From Siphonodentalium dalli (Eukaryota; Mollusca; Scaphopoda; Gadilida; Siphonodentaliidae): DNA of 64,000 bases. Positions 25,361-33,352 of this stretch are shown piece after piece. The DNA lies in the NCBI GenBank assembly GCA_032622095.1, contig CP136063.1, positions 81,693,980 to 81,757,979 on the forward strand, read 5' to 3'. The position numbers and the translations under genes were made by a program. How positions within the stretch are numbered: the stretch's first letter is position 1; every line of letters starts with the position of its first letter. The notes beneath the pieces were generated by a model that was not told the DNA's origin, did no database searches, and saw only the letters and a program-made list of their open reading frames with translations.

Positions 25361-26026
25361 ATGGGGTCAACTAACCATAGCGCCATACCATTTGAACCTT
25401 GTTCTAGTATTTGCATCAATGGGCCGACTGGTTCTGGTAAGACGAGATGGGTCTACAGATTCCTACAAAATCTTAGTGGAATGTATTCTAGAGATCCACC
25501 TAAGAAAATAATGTACTGTTACGGTATTTATCAAAATTTCTATGATGAAATTGAATCATCAATCGAAAATTTGGTCATGCATCAAGGATTACCTACTCAA
25601 ACAGAAATCGAAGAATTTGCTGATGGTAAACATAATATGTTAATATTAAGACGACTTGATGCATCGTATTATTGACCAAAAAGAGATTGAATTACTATTT
25701 ACGCAGCAAACTCATCATCGCTGTCTTTCGGTGCTATTTATTTCACAAATTTATACGCACAAGGCAAGGCGGCGAGAACTATAGCCTTAAACACGTGGTA
25801 TCTAATTTTATTCAAAAATTTGAGGGATGGATTACAAATTTCCACATTGGGTAGACAATTGTATCCCGGTAAATCTAAAGTACTCATTGATGCATACAAG
25901 GATTGTATGAAGAAACCATTTGCGTATCTTATAATAGATAAGTCCCCTCACACTGAGGATAAATACAGACTACGAACAGACGTAATTCCCAACCAAGACC
26001 CTATAATTTACGTACCTACCACGTAA
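25361..26026 (+). pseudogene. Polinton packaging ATPase (FtsK/HerA, A32-like), frameshifted
   Basis: This family translocates the genome into capsids. The N-terminus holds a Walker A motif (NGPTGSGKTRW, residues ~20-30). The following strand reaches HNMLIL, where Walker B acidic residues are expected, but a one-base shift near 25,651 moves those residues to another frame. A second shift near 25,765-25,770 moves the reading again. The C-terminal part (GRQLYPGKSKVLIDAY, then FAYLIIDKSP) is open to the TAA at 26,024. Total length (~220 codons) fits the family. It is the first gene inside the left TIR, 41 bp before the next ORF. The breaks may be decay or base-call indels. Confidence 0.85.
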
Positions 26027-26066
26027 TAAGAAGGGGACAGTATCGGAGCTGAGTCGCGACGATAAA

Positions 26067-26390
26067 ATGAGTCGATTATTACGTAAGGAGTTAAATTTTG
26101 TCAGAATATTGTCATCAACCCAATCAAGATCTCAACGAAATGCATTATTGACATCGATAACTAATAATCAGTTGAAAGTTCTGGTTGAAATTACGATCAA
26201 TTTACTACATGAAATTTTAACAGTTACAGTTCAACAAAAAGTTAAATTACGGCGCTATAAATCATTTTATATATTATTGGGTGATAAATCTATGAGTTTG
26301 TTGAGGAAAAGAAAAAGTGTCATTAATCACTCCCCCGCCATTGCTTTGATGTTGAACATCGTTGAACCTAAGTTGAAACAGTTTTTGTGA
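26067..26390 (+). CDS. Small conserved basic Polinton protein, function unknown
   Basis: A 107-aa, Lys/Arg-rich, predicted helical protein. The pattern (RNALLTSITNNQLKVLVEI, KLRRYKSFYILLGDK, LLRKRKSV) matches small uncharacterised proteins that I recall beside the ATPase in animal Polintons/adintoviruses. A DNA-binding or core role is only inferred from its charge. Its stop overlaps the next gene start (TGATG at 26,387-26,391), as in compact viral gene blocks. Confidence 0.7.
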   Translation: MSRLLRKELNFVRILSSTQSRSQRNALLTSITNNQLKVLVEITINLLHEILTVTVQQKVKLRRYKSFYILLGDKSMSLLRKRKSVINHSPAIALMLNIVEPKLKQFL

Positions 26391-26770
26391 TGGAGTCTGT
26401 GAAGAAAACTGTTTTGATCCCGTATGAAAGATATATGACGTACACAGAAAAAAGTGAACTCAAAAAAGTTTCATCGGAGCCTGATATTGAACACAGCGAC
26501 ATCTCGGCAAACAATAGTAGCCATTCTGACGAAATGAATAAAGAAAGGGACCCGATGAATAATCAGATTGTTAATACAGTTCAAGCGACTGAACCTCAGG
26601 AGGCAATCGAAAAATCAGGAGTTAACACATCTAATAATACATCGAAAAAGACACACACTAAACAAAGAAAAAAGAAAATAAGAGAGATTAAGCGTGAAAT
26701 ATCTAGACCTCCGGGTATAATCGCCGGTAGACTGACGAAGATAAAGAAGAAACGGTGGATATCACTGTGA
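26390..26770 (+). CDS. Conserved Polinton protein with VLIPYERY start and PPG tail
   Basis: About 126 aa. The N-terminus carries VLIPYERYMTY, the middle is hydrophilic and low complexity (Ser/Asn/Glu/Lys), and the C-terminus is very basic (KQRKKKIREIKRE) ending in PPGIIAGR...RWISL. This N-motif plus disordered linker plus basic tail pattern recurs in Polinton/adintovirus proteins of unknown function, possibly virion core components. I chose the ATG overlapping the previous stop, MESVKKTVLIPYERY; an extra ATG codon directly precedes it. The stop overlaps integrase sequence. Confidence 0.65.
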   Translation: MESVKKTVLIPYERYMTYTEKSELKKVSSEPDIEHSDISANNSSHSDEMNKERDPMNNQIVNTVQATEPQEAIEKSGVNTSNNTSKKTHTKQRKKKIREIKREISRPPGIIAGRLTKIKKKRWISL

Positions 26771-26775
26771 ACAAT

Positions 26776-27723
26776 ATGGCCGATTGGAAAGATTATTTGA
26801 GTTCTATTTATTTTAATCCGGGTCACCCCGCATCGTACTCAGGAGCTACAAAGTTGCATCAGACTGTAAAATCTGAAAATAAGCACATCATTTCCAAGCG
26901 CGAGATTGTGGCGTGGCTACAAAATCATGAAAGTTATTCCCTAACAAAAAGTGTTAGACGAAAATTCCCGAGGTCTCGTGTTATTGTAAACGCTTCTGAC
27001 AGTCAATGGGATGGAGACCTCATGGATATGAATGATGTTTCCAAAGACAACGACAATTACACGTACGTGTTAATAATGATTGACATTTTTTCTAGGAAGC
27101 TATGGTGCGAAGCTATAAAGAGAAAAACTGCAATTAATGTGATCAATGCTATGAAACATATATTTGAAGGTGGAAGAACCCCTCGCCTCCTCCGAACGGA
27201 CCGTGGTTCGGAATTCACAAACAAACGGGTCAAAAGTTACCTTAAGGGTCTTCATATATCTCAAATTTTTACGCGAAACGAAACAAAAGCAAATTATTCG
27301 GAACGGGCCATAAAAACTATAAAGCAGAAGATTTCACGTTATATGATAAAGCATAATAATGCTAGATATATCGACATTCTACAAGATATTGTGAAAAGTT
27401 ATAACCATACCATACATCGTTCGTTGGGTACCACCCCTGACTCAAGAGTTGGAGAGTTGTTCAAAGTGACTAAGAAGTTTTACAGGCAGAACATACCCGT
27501 GTATACATTGACAGATTTCTTGGATGAAGCCATTGAGGGCGCTTTCTACGAGTCAGAACTTCAAAGGGTGCGCGTTGATGACGATACAGTTTACAGAATA
27601 GATAAAATTGTCAAAAAGAGGAAACGAAAGGGTCAAACTGAAGTCATGGTGCACTGGCATTCATGGCCTGACAAATTTAATTCATGGATTTTAGAGTCCG
27701 ATGTCGCCAGATATCAAAATTAA
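26776..27723 (+). CDS. INT: Polinton retroviral-type integrase with chromodomain
   Basis: An intact rve-family integrase inserts the linear element, making a short target duplication. The DDE core is visible: the first Asp in WDGDLMDM, the second in LLRTDRGSEFTN and Glu in NYSERAIKTIKQK, with 33 residues between the last two. The C-terminus ends in a chromodomain-like module (YRIDKIVKKRKRKGQTEVMV then HWHSWPDKFNSWI), typical of Polinton integrases, which may bind histone marks. I prefer the ATG giving MADWKDYL at 26,776, although the frame is open from an ATG at 26,755 inside the previous gene. All catalytic residues are present, so this copy could be functional. Confidence 0.93.
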   Translation: MADWKDYLSSIYFNPGHPASYSGATKLHQTVKSENKHIISKREIVAWLQNHESYSLTKSVRRKFPRSRVIVNASDSQWDGDLMDMNDVSKDNDNYTYVLIMIDIFSRKLWCEAIKRKTAINVINAMKHIFEGGRTPRLLRTDRGSEFTNKRVKSYLKGLHISQIFTRNETKANYSERAIKTIKQKISRYMIKHNNARYIDILQDIVKSYNHTIHRSLGTTPDSRVGELFKVTKKFYRQNIPVYTLTDFLDEAIEGAFYESELQRVRVDDDTVYRIDKIVKKRKRKGQTEVMVHWHSWPDKFNSWILESDVARYQN

Positions 27724-27757
27724 TAAGAGTAAGCTATCCACGGGAACCATTACAATC

Positions 27758-28198
27758 ATGGATAATAGAACAGGTACCTTGACGAATATGTTTCAAACAG
27801 AACGCGGTCGTCTACATATGAATCTCCTTAAATGGATAGGAATTACTATTATGGCAATAACTCTGTCACTACCATTTATTTTAGTTCCAAAGAAGATACC
27901 GCGTGAGTCGGTGGACTATGAATTACGTCATACGAATGAGTCACACCCACATGATTACGAACAACACCCCTGTGGTTTCATGAAAAAGTGGGCAATACCC
28001 TCAAACATTACGGTAACAGTGTAATAATCAAGGGCACATTTATACAGACATTAGGCGAGTTGTGAATAACACTCTGACGATTATAAGTATTCCGTATAAC
28101 CAGTGGTCTGACTTCAAGTATATATTCAGTGATGTTGATAAAACTATAAGAGAACAGATGAATATTGATTTTCTTTTGAAAAAAATTAGAAACTAGTC
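27758..28198 (+). pseudogene. Membrane-type protein between integrase and penton, frameshifted
   Basis: From the ATG at 27,758 the first frame runs to 28,024 and contains one hydrophobic helix (WIGITIMAITLSLPFILV). Beyond it, coding-like sequence continues in other frames. One holds HYGNSVIIKGTFIQT (about 27,990-28,040); the next is open from about 28,035 to a TAG at 28,196-28,198 and contains IPYNQWSDFKYIFSD. Two single-base shifts would explain this. I do not recognise the family; a virion membrane or assembly protein is speculation. Confidence 0.5.
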
Positions 28199-28200
28199 AT

Positions 28201-28638
28201 ATGGATAATTATTATCTGTACCTGACTAGCGACGATTCCATTGATAAATATCCAGATAATCGTCCTCTCGACTTCACAATAGAGTTACCTGGTGTATTAA
28301 TATTGGAAGGAACGTGGTTATGTTGTTTGAAAGACATAAATATAACTGATCATATAGACACGGATTTATTATATATTTGCTCGGACATATGCGGAGAATC
28401 AATAGCTTGTGACACATCATCCCCCATCCTCAGGGTTATAAAGAGAGACACACGTGATACGGGTGATTGGCGTAGTTTTGAGGACTCATTCTACATAAAC
28501 GTAAGGCAGGATAAACTTCAGCGTCTCAGGATTTTTATAAGAAGCGATAAACTTTCTAAAATAAATGCAGAAAAAAGAGTGACTTGTACACTACATTTGA
28601 AGAAACATGTCGATCACGTATATTCCAACCGATATTGA
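28201..28638 (+). CDS. Polinton penton / minor capsid protein
   Basis: 145 aa. The N-terminus (MDNYYLYLTSDDSIDKYPDN, then FTIELPGVLILEGTWLCCL) matches the single-jelly-roll penton base of Polintons and adintoviruses, which starts with a short beta-strand and a F.V.LP...L.G.WE pattern. The protein is expected to occupy capsid vertices. The frame is intact. The next gene starts inside it (overlap 28,607-28,638). Confidence 0.8.
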   Translation: MDNYYLYLTSDDSIDKYPDNRPLDFTIELPGVLILEGTWLCCLKDINITDHIDTDLLYICSDICGESIACDTSSPILRVIKRDTRDTGDWRSFEDSFYINVRQDKLQRLRIFIRSDKLSKINAEKRVTCTLHLKKHVDHVYSNRY

Positions 28639-28924
28639 AAAGTGGAGAAAACATTTCAGGGACATGATTAATGGGAAGTTAACGCCATATGATGAGGGTC
28701 GCTACTTTATTGACAGAACTCAAAATAGTGATAGTGAAGAAGACGTTCTAAAACCACATATTAACGTAGTGACGCCCGTCGCGCAAGCGATTGAAATGGC
28801 TAAGGCCGAACTTGCAGAAAATAAGTTGACACACGCACGTAAGGCGTCCAAAAAAAACAATAAGAGAGTGTTAGCTAGCGGTTTGGCTAATAATACTAAG
28901 AAAGTGAAAACTATATTCGATTAG
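28607..28924 (+). CDS. Small basic virion-type protein next to major capsid
   Basis: 105 aa beginning MSITYIPTDIEKWRKHFRDM, a start conserved in small Polinton proteins between penton and major capsid. The C-terminal third is Lys-rich (ARKASKKNNKRVLASGL). I infer a DNA-condensing or internal capsid protein comparable in place to adenoviral core or cement proteins. Homology to a named protein is not established. The frame is intact and ends 8 bp before the major capsid gene. Confidence 0.65.
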   Translation: MSITYIPTDIEKWRKHFRDMINGKLTPYDEGRYFIDRTQNSDSEEDVLKPHINVVTPVAQAIEMAKAELAENKLTHARKASKKNNKRVLASGLANNTKKVKTIFD

Positions 28925-28932
28925 CCAAAATC

Positions 28933-30195
28933 ATGAATGAATACAGAGAGTACCATACCGATAAATTGGCATTATTTGAATCGCCGTCGGTTGACAGTGG
29001 AATACAATCGACAGAATGGATAAATTACAGGCCCGTGAATCAACTGACAGACACTGCAGCTTTGGAGTTCAATATTCCCGCCATGGCCACAACCTACATG
29101 GACCTCAAACGCACATTGCTACTTCTCAAACTCAAAATAACCAAGCAAGATGGTTCGGCTCTAACCGTTAATGACGATGTGGGTCTGATAAATGCACCCC
29201 TACATTCAATATTTTCGCAGGTCGATTTGAATATACAGCAAGTTCCCGTGAGTCAAGTCGGGCCGAATTATCCATACAAAGCATATTTCGATGTACTCTT
29301 AGAAACTGAACGTAAGGAACAGCTACATGGACAAGCATTCGAAAAGGACACGGCAGGTGGTATGGACCTGGCAGATTCGAAAAGCGGGAACTCTGGCCTG
29401 TATTACAGGTCCAAAACAACCCGTACTAGTCAAATAATGGATATTATGGGATCAATTCAGCTTGACTTCTTCCAACAGGACAAATTACTACTAAATGGTC
29501 TCCCGCTCACGTTAAAATTCTGGCAGACAAGAGATGTTTTTAGACTGATGTATACGGGAACCACTGAGACATACAAGTTGAAAATACAGGAAGCTAATTT
29601 GAGACTAGCGACTGTGAAAGTTAACCCGGGTGTATTACTCAGTCATACTGAGTCACTCAAGAAAAGGAATGCGTGTTATCCTTTTTCAAAATCTATTATA
29701 AAGTCGTATACAGTGTCAAAAGGTGCATTCAGTTTGGGAGAAGATAATCTATTTCAAGGAGACGTACCTAGTAGCTGTATTATTGGCTTAGTATCATCAA
29801 TGGCTGAAAGCGGTTCACGCGATAAGAACCCGTTCAACTTTGCGACTTTTGGATGCAACTTCGTCGGATTTTACGTCAACGGGCAGTCTATGCCCGCCCA
29901 AGCACTACAACCGAACTTTACCAGTAAGGAATATGTAGAAGCTTACAATACCATAATAAAAGATGTGAAACGAAAAGCCGTTCATATTACTTATGAGGAT
30001 TATGCGAAAGGTTATTGCATATATAGGATAAACCCGCAAGGAATTAATCACGATAGAGTCATACCTCAGAAAGGCCACACACGCCTTGAGATTAAATTCT
30101 CATCGGCTTTAAAAGACAATTGTACGGTAATTGTTTATGCCAAATTTCCTGCCGCTCTCAAAGTTGACGAGAGTCGTAAAGTTTGCATTGAATAA
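28933..30195 (+). CDS. MCP: Polinton major capsid protein (double jelly roll)
   Basis: An intact 420-aa protein of the length and pattern of Polinton/adintovirus hexon-like capsid proteins. These include an early TEWINYRPVNQL and LEFNIPA, then TYMDLKRTLLLLKLKITK and a strand-rich segment LHSIFSQVDLNIQQVPV. It would form trimeric capsomers. The stop overlaps the protease start (TAATGA at 30,193-30,198). Preservation of this long frame contrasts with the broken polymerase. Confidence 0.9.
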   Translation: MNEYREYHTDKLALFESPSVDSGIQSTEWINYRPVNQLTDTAALEFNIPAMATTYMDLKRTLLLLKLKITKQDGSALTVNDDVGLINAPLHSIFSQVDLNIQQVPVSQVGPNYPYKAYFDVLLETERKEQLHGQAFEKDTAGGMDLADSKSGNSGLYYRSKTTRTSQIMDIMGSIQLDFFQQDKLLLNGLPLTLKFWQTRDVFRLMYTGTTETYKLKIQEANLRLATVKVNPGVLLSHTESLKKRNACYPFSKSIIKSYTVSKGAFSLGEDNLFQGDVPSSCIIGLVSSMAESGSRDKNPFNFATFGCNFVGFYVNGQSMPAQALQPNFTSKEYVEAYNTIIKDVKRKAVHITYEDYAKGYCIYRINPQGINHDRVIPQKGHTRLEIKFSSALKDNCTVIVYAKFPAALKVDESRKVCIE

Positions 30196-30634
30196 TGAAT
30201 ACACGCGGACTCATGAGGGCGATAAATAGTTTCACAAACCATAATGAGATAGATGTTTGTCCCATGGACAAATTACCTCTTTATATCCAATATCCCCGGA
30301 TGTATATAGTTAACACTGACGAGAGTAGCCAACCTGGACGCCACTGGACATTGATGATATTCCATGAACATAAACTATCAGAGTTCTTCGACCCGATGGG
30401 GTTAAAACCTGAGTGTTACAACGGACGATTTTAACACGTGTTGTTATTGAATGGACCTCGTTACGAGTGTAATGATTACAGAGTTCTAATATATGCGGTC
30501 CCTATTGCATATACTTTGCATTCTATAAACTGTGTGGATACAGTCTAGAAAATATAATGAGGCGTTTCAGTGCCAATAATTATATGTATAATGATTTAAA
30601 TATTAAGGATTTTATGTTGAAATATATTCTGTAA
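30195..30634 (+). pseudogene. PRO: Adenain-like maturation protease, broken
   Basis: Polinton proteases of the adenain/Ulp1 (C5-like) family process capsid precursors. The first 79 codons hold the catalytic His (PGRHWTLMIF) and Asp (EFFDPMG). A TAA at 30,432-30,434 interrupts the frame. Sequence after it in the same frame (LLLNGPRYECNDYRV) is still family-like. A one-base shift near 30,495 leads to the frame carrying the catalytic Cys (CGPYCIYF) and ending at TAA 30,632-30,634. Overall length (~146 codons) fits the family. It is transcribed toward the TBP-like gene. Confidence 0.8.
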
Positions 30635-30931
30635 ACGCTCTTCATTAGCGACAACGAGAGAAACACTCTTTAAATTATATTATGTATATAAATAAAATAT
30701 TGTAAATACAATCATTTATCGTTCTTATATTATCATATGTATGATTGGGAAAATACATATATATATATATATATATATGACTGGGTTGATGGGCTGTGGG
30801 GGGAGGCGGGTGAGGGGTATTAGGGCTGTTGCCAAAATAAAAAAAAATCTATTTTTTTTTTGTCAAAAGCCAAAAACAAAAGTATGTGACCTCCCCCTGA
30901 ATGAAAAAAGATAATCGATACATATATATAT
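30635..30931. other. Convergent intergenic region with (AT)n
   Basis: Separates the protease (plus) from the TBP-like gene (minus). It contains ACGCTCTTCATTA at 30,634 (reverse of the recurrent AAGAGCGTT motif), an AATAAA near 30,690 suitable as a polyA signal, an (AT)n run at 30,758-30,778 and A/T homopolymers near 30,838-30,862. Confidence 0.6.
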
Positions 30932-31456
30932 TTATTCTGAAAGTAATTCAAGTTCACATATAGTAGGATATACAATATTTAACATCTGCTTTTCACTTTT
31001 AATGCCTGTAATCACAATTTTTCCATTATGAAAGCATGTAAAATGTATTTTCTCACGTCGGAACATTGCCGCAGGGAACAGCTCTAATTCGTAAGAACAT
31101 TCCATAAGTTTCACTAAAACGTTTAAGTCAAGTTTTCCATTTAACTGACAAAATGCAGACATTGTCAAAATTTTTATGGAATGTAATCTCACGCGCCAAC
31201 CACATTTTTGAATATGTCGAGCGTATCGACGCAGTCGAACGCGTGTCTGTTTGACATTATCAGAACGCCCGTTAACACATATTTTACCAGTGCTAAACAC
31301 GAGGCAACATCCACCGAATTTAGAATGTTTCCATACAACTCCGCTAAACTTTATGGAATTGTATTCAATGTTCGAACAGCTGAGTGTCAAATCCCTTAGA
31401 TTAATAGAACAGTTCAAATCTGCAGAACATACGACATTAGTTATTCGTAGCATCAT
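30932..31456 (-). CDS. TATA-binding-protein-like protein
   Basis: The 174-aa intact ORF follows the two-repeat TBP core along its whole length. Repeat 1 has ITNVVCSADLNCSINLRDL, then NIEYNSIKFSGVV, CLVFSTGKICVNG and RLRRYARHIQKCGW (compare TBP NVV..VDL.C.LDL, NAEYNPKRF, ALIFSSGKMV.TG, ARKYARIIQKLGF). Repeat 2 has LMECSYELELFPAAMF, FTCFHNGKIVITGIKSE and a final IVYPTI (compare YEPELFPGLIYR, LIF.SGK.V.TGAK, IYPIL). Phe residues occur at DNA-intercalating positions in both halves. No N-terminal extension. It likely binds a promoter element of the Polinton or modifies host initiation; that role is inferred. It is adjacent to and codirectional with the PC4-like gene. Confidence 0.8.
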   Translation of the reverse strand: MMLRITNVVCSADLNCSINLRDLTLSCSNIEYNSIKFSGVVWKHSKFGGCCLVFSTGKICVNGRSDNVKQTRVRLRRYARHIQKCGWRVRLHSIKILTMSAFCQLNGKLDLNVLVKLMECSYELELFPAAMFRREKIHFTCFHNGKIVITGIKSEKQMLNIVYPTICELELLSE

Positions 31457-31467
31457 AGGAGTAATGT

Positions 31468-32079
31468 TTAGATGAATGTCTGCATCCGGTTAATCAAACA
31501 TGTTCTATCACCGTTGGGGCAGCATTCCATACATCTTAAAGATCCTTCCTGGTTTTGGTGATCGTCGGTCAAATAGCACTGCACAGTCTGATCAATTTCA
31601 GGAATATTAGCACACAGGACGAATATAGCTCCAGCTAGTTCTTCAAATTGGTCGAATGTCAGAGATATTCCGTATTTGGTTGTACACAAATCATCTGAAT
31701 GTTCAGGCAGCCAATACCTGCGAATGTCAACACGCGGGATGCCGCTCTTTATAGTAATGAAGAAATTCCCACCGATATGACGTCTCATGAATACATCGGA
31801 TTCCCCGGTACGATAACTGACCACTTCTTGATGTATATCTGATAGGTAAGATTTCAACTCTTTGAATCTCCTTAGATTTAATGTTATTCCAGATTTTGTC
31901 GGAAATTTTTGGCCTGCATAACCTTCACCGCACTCTCTTATGTGGATATACAAGTTTCCCAGGAATCGACCGTCAAATAGTAAAATGTCATTTCCTAACG
32001 GGACTAAGCATTGTGGATGGAACGCTCTCTCGTTGGTTTCATTCCGTTGGTTTCCTTCAACATCGGCTTGATCAGTCAT
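31468..32079 (-). CDS. Tandem PC4-like ssDNA-binding / transcription cofactor protein
   Basis: 203 aa, intact, ending 12 bp before the TBP-like start. Two PC4-type modules can be read: residues ~26-81 (NDILLFDGRFLGNLYIHIRE, GITLNLRRFKELKSYL) and ~90-155 (DVFMRRHIGGNFFITIK, GISLTFDQFEELAGAI). Each has the PC4 order of strand F.G..Y..IR followed by K.GI.L....F..L...I. A short Cys-rich tail (LRCMECCPNGD) follows. PC4/Sub1 proteins bind single-stranded DNA and act in transcription initiation or replication. Pairing with TBP suggests a transcription role. The family call rests on pattern only. Confidence 0.7.
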   Translation of the reverse strand: MTDQADVEGNQRNETNERAFHPQCLVPLGNDILLFDGRFLGNLYIHIRECGEGYAGQKFPTKSGITLNLRRFKELKSYLSDIHQEVVSYRTGESDVFMRRHIGGNFFITIKSGIPRVDIRRYWLPEHSDDLCTTKYGISLTFDQFEELAGAIFVLCANIPEIDQTVQCYLTDDHQNQEGSLRCMECCPNGDRTCLINRMQTFI

Positions 32080-32154
32080 TTTTTATTTGAACCTGGAAAA
32101 TAAGAAAACAAACATTACTTATCAGTTACACATCGAGAGTACAAAGTCCGAAAG

Positions 32155-32335
32155 GAGTCCGCCCGCCCTGGGGGTCCGCCCCAGCCCCGCCCTGGGGTCC
32201 TGCGTGTCCGCCCGCCCTGGGGGGTCCACCCGCCCGCCCTGGGGGTCCGCCCGCCCGCCCTGGGGGTCCGCACTGGGGGTCCGCCTGCCCGACCTGGGGT
32301 CCGCCCGCCCCGCCCTGGGGGGTCCGCCCTCCCTC
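32155..32335. repeat. GC-rich minisatellite between divergent genes
   Basis: Degenerate repeats of GTCCGCCCGCCCTGGGG about 18-25 bp long, extremely GC-rich in an otherwise AT-rich element. It lies between the start of the PC4-like gene (minus) and the start of the next gene (plus), where a bidirectional promoter would be expected. It may form G-quadruplexes. The ORFs through it are repeat artefacts. Confidence 0.9.
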
Positions 32336-32382
32336 GCATACTCAATAAGAATAAGAAAATTGAGTCATTGAGTCAGTTCATT

Positions 32383-32943
32383 ATGGAGAGAATACTACCC
32401 GCAGAAATACTGGAGAAAATATACAATCAGCTAATTGACATGTCAACTATAAATCCAGAAATAAAAAAACAACTACTACACAATTGGTTTATAAGAGAAA
32501 TTAAAATAATACTGAAGAATATAGATGAAGGATATTTTCCTGTACAGCGATTGAAATCTTTGATTGCGAGGTCTGAATTTGAAACTGATTTCTTACAGGA
32601 TATATTGAATCAAATGTTTTCGAATCGCTGGGTATTTAGAGGCGTTCCTAAAAACAAAATACATGACATTCGTGAACTTATTGGAGATAACTTTGTGAGA
32701 TTTGCAGAATACCGAGACTGGGTTTTCAATCAGAGAAGTTTTGAAGAAGTGACAATAATTCACGGATATATCATTCTCCGTGAACCGTGTACACTGTTCA
32801 CGATTGAACAAATACTTAACAGAGGCGTGATTTTGGATTACATTTCTACAAGTAAATCGAAATATATTTCAGAATTAGAGAATGAATTAATATGGTCATT
32901 CGGAATAATCTGGAATTATGGTGACTCTTCGTTGAGAAAATAA
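32383..32943 (+). CDS. Unknown Polinton accessory protein with F-box-like N-terminus
   Basis: An intact ORF of 186 aa from MERILPAEILEKIYNQL (an ATG 15 bp upstream is also in frame). The start LPAEILEKIYNQL fits the first half of an F-box (LP.EIL..I...L), but the rest of an F-box is not convincing. The remainder is Ile/Asn/Glu-rich and mostly helical (FETDFLQDILNQMFSNRW, EYRDWVFNQRSFEEV). No catalytic motif was seen. Cargo genes of this type might target host ubiquitin ligases, but that is speculation. It is convergent with polB. Confidence 0.55.
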   Translation: MERILPAEILEKIYNQLIDMSTINPEIKKQLLHNWFIREIKIILKNIDEGYFPVQRLKSLIARSEFETDFLQDILNQMFSNRWVFRGVPKNKIHDIRELIGDNFVRFAEYRDWVFNQRSFEEVTIIHGYIILREPCTLFTIEQILNRGVILDYISTSKSKYISELENELIWSFGIIWNYGDSSLRK

Positions 32944-33352
32944 AAAAAAAACATATTTGTTTTTTGGTTTAAGACCGATATAATATTATAAGTATAAAGA
33001 GCGTTAAGACTGTACTGGAGGTAAATGCAATGATAGAAAAACAACTAATTCATAACTAACCTGTATAGAATGCTTCACACACAGTATAGGACTAACGAAT
33101 TTGTAAATGTGAACTGGATTGGGTAGCATTTTATAGATCGAAAAAATGGACACCGTGGATAAATTGACCTATGACTGCCATCGGATTATAGTATTACGTG
33201 TTCAGGCACGCTCGATGTTATCTAACATCGAACGTGTCTGAACACGCCTTAGTATAATCCGATAGCTGCCATCGATCGAATGTTTACACTCTCATTACAA
33301 CCTTGATCTAATATAGACGATTAAATTATATAATATATATTACGTTCCTCGT
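32944..33352. repeat. Intergenic region with internal TIR-like palindrome
   Basis: Contains TATAAAGAGCGTTAAG at 32,994-33,009. At about 33,135-33,180 there is a degraded copy of TIR sequence (GGATAAATTGACCTATGACTGCC; compare GGATAAATTTACCAAATGACTGC at 24,167). Then comes a palindrome with ~43-bp arms, 33,177-33,219 and 33,224-33,268, carrying TGTTCAGGCACGCT and CGTGTCTGAACA, the same motif as at the terminal units. Confidence 0.8.

Noticed and set aside
29168-29419. 83-codon minus-strand ORF inside the major capsid gene
   Set aside because: Antisense shadow of a well-supported coding frame.
32087-32371. ORFs across the GC-rich repeat on both strands
   Set aside because: Repetitive Pro/Arg/Gly translations of a minisatellite, without domains.
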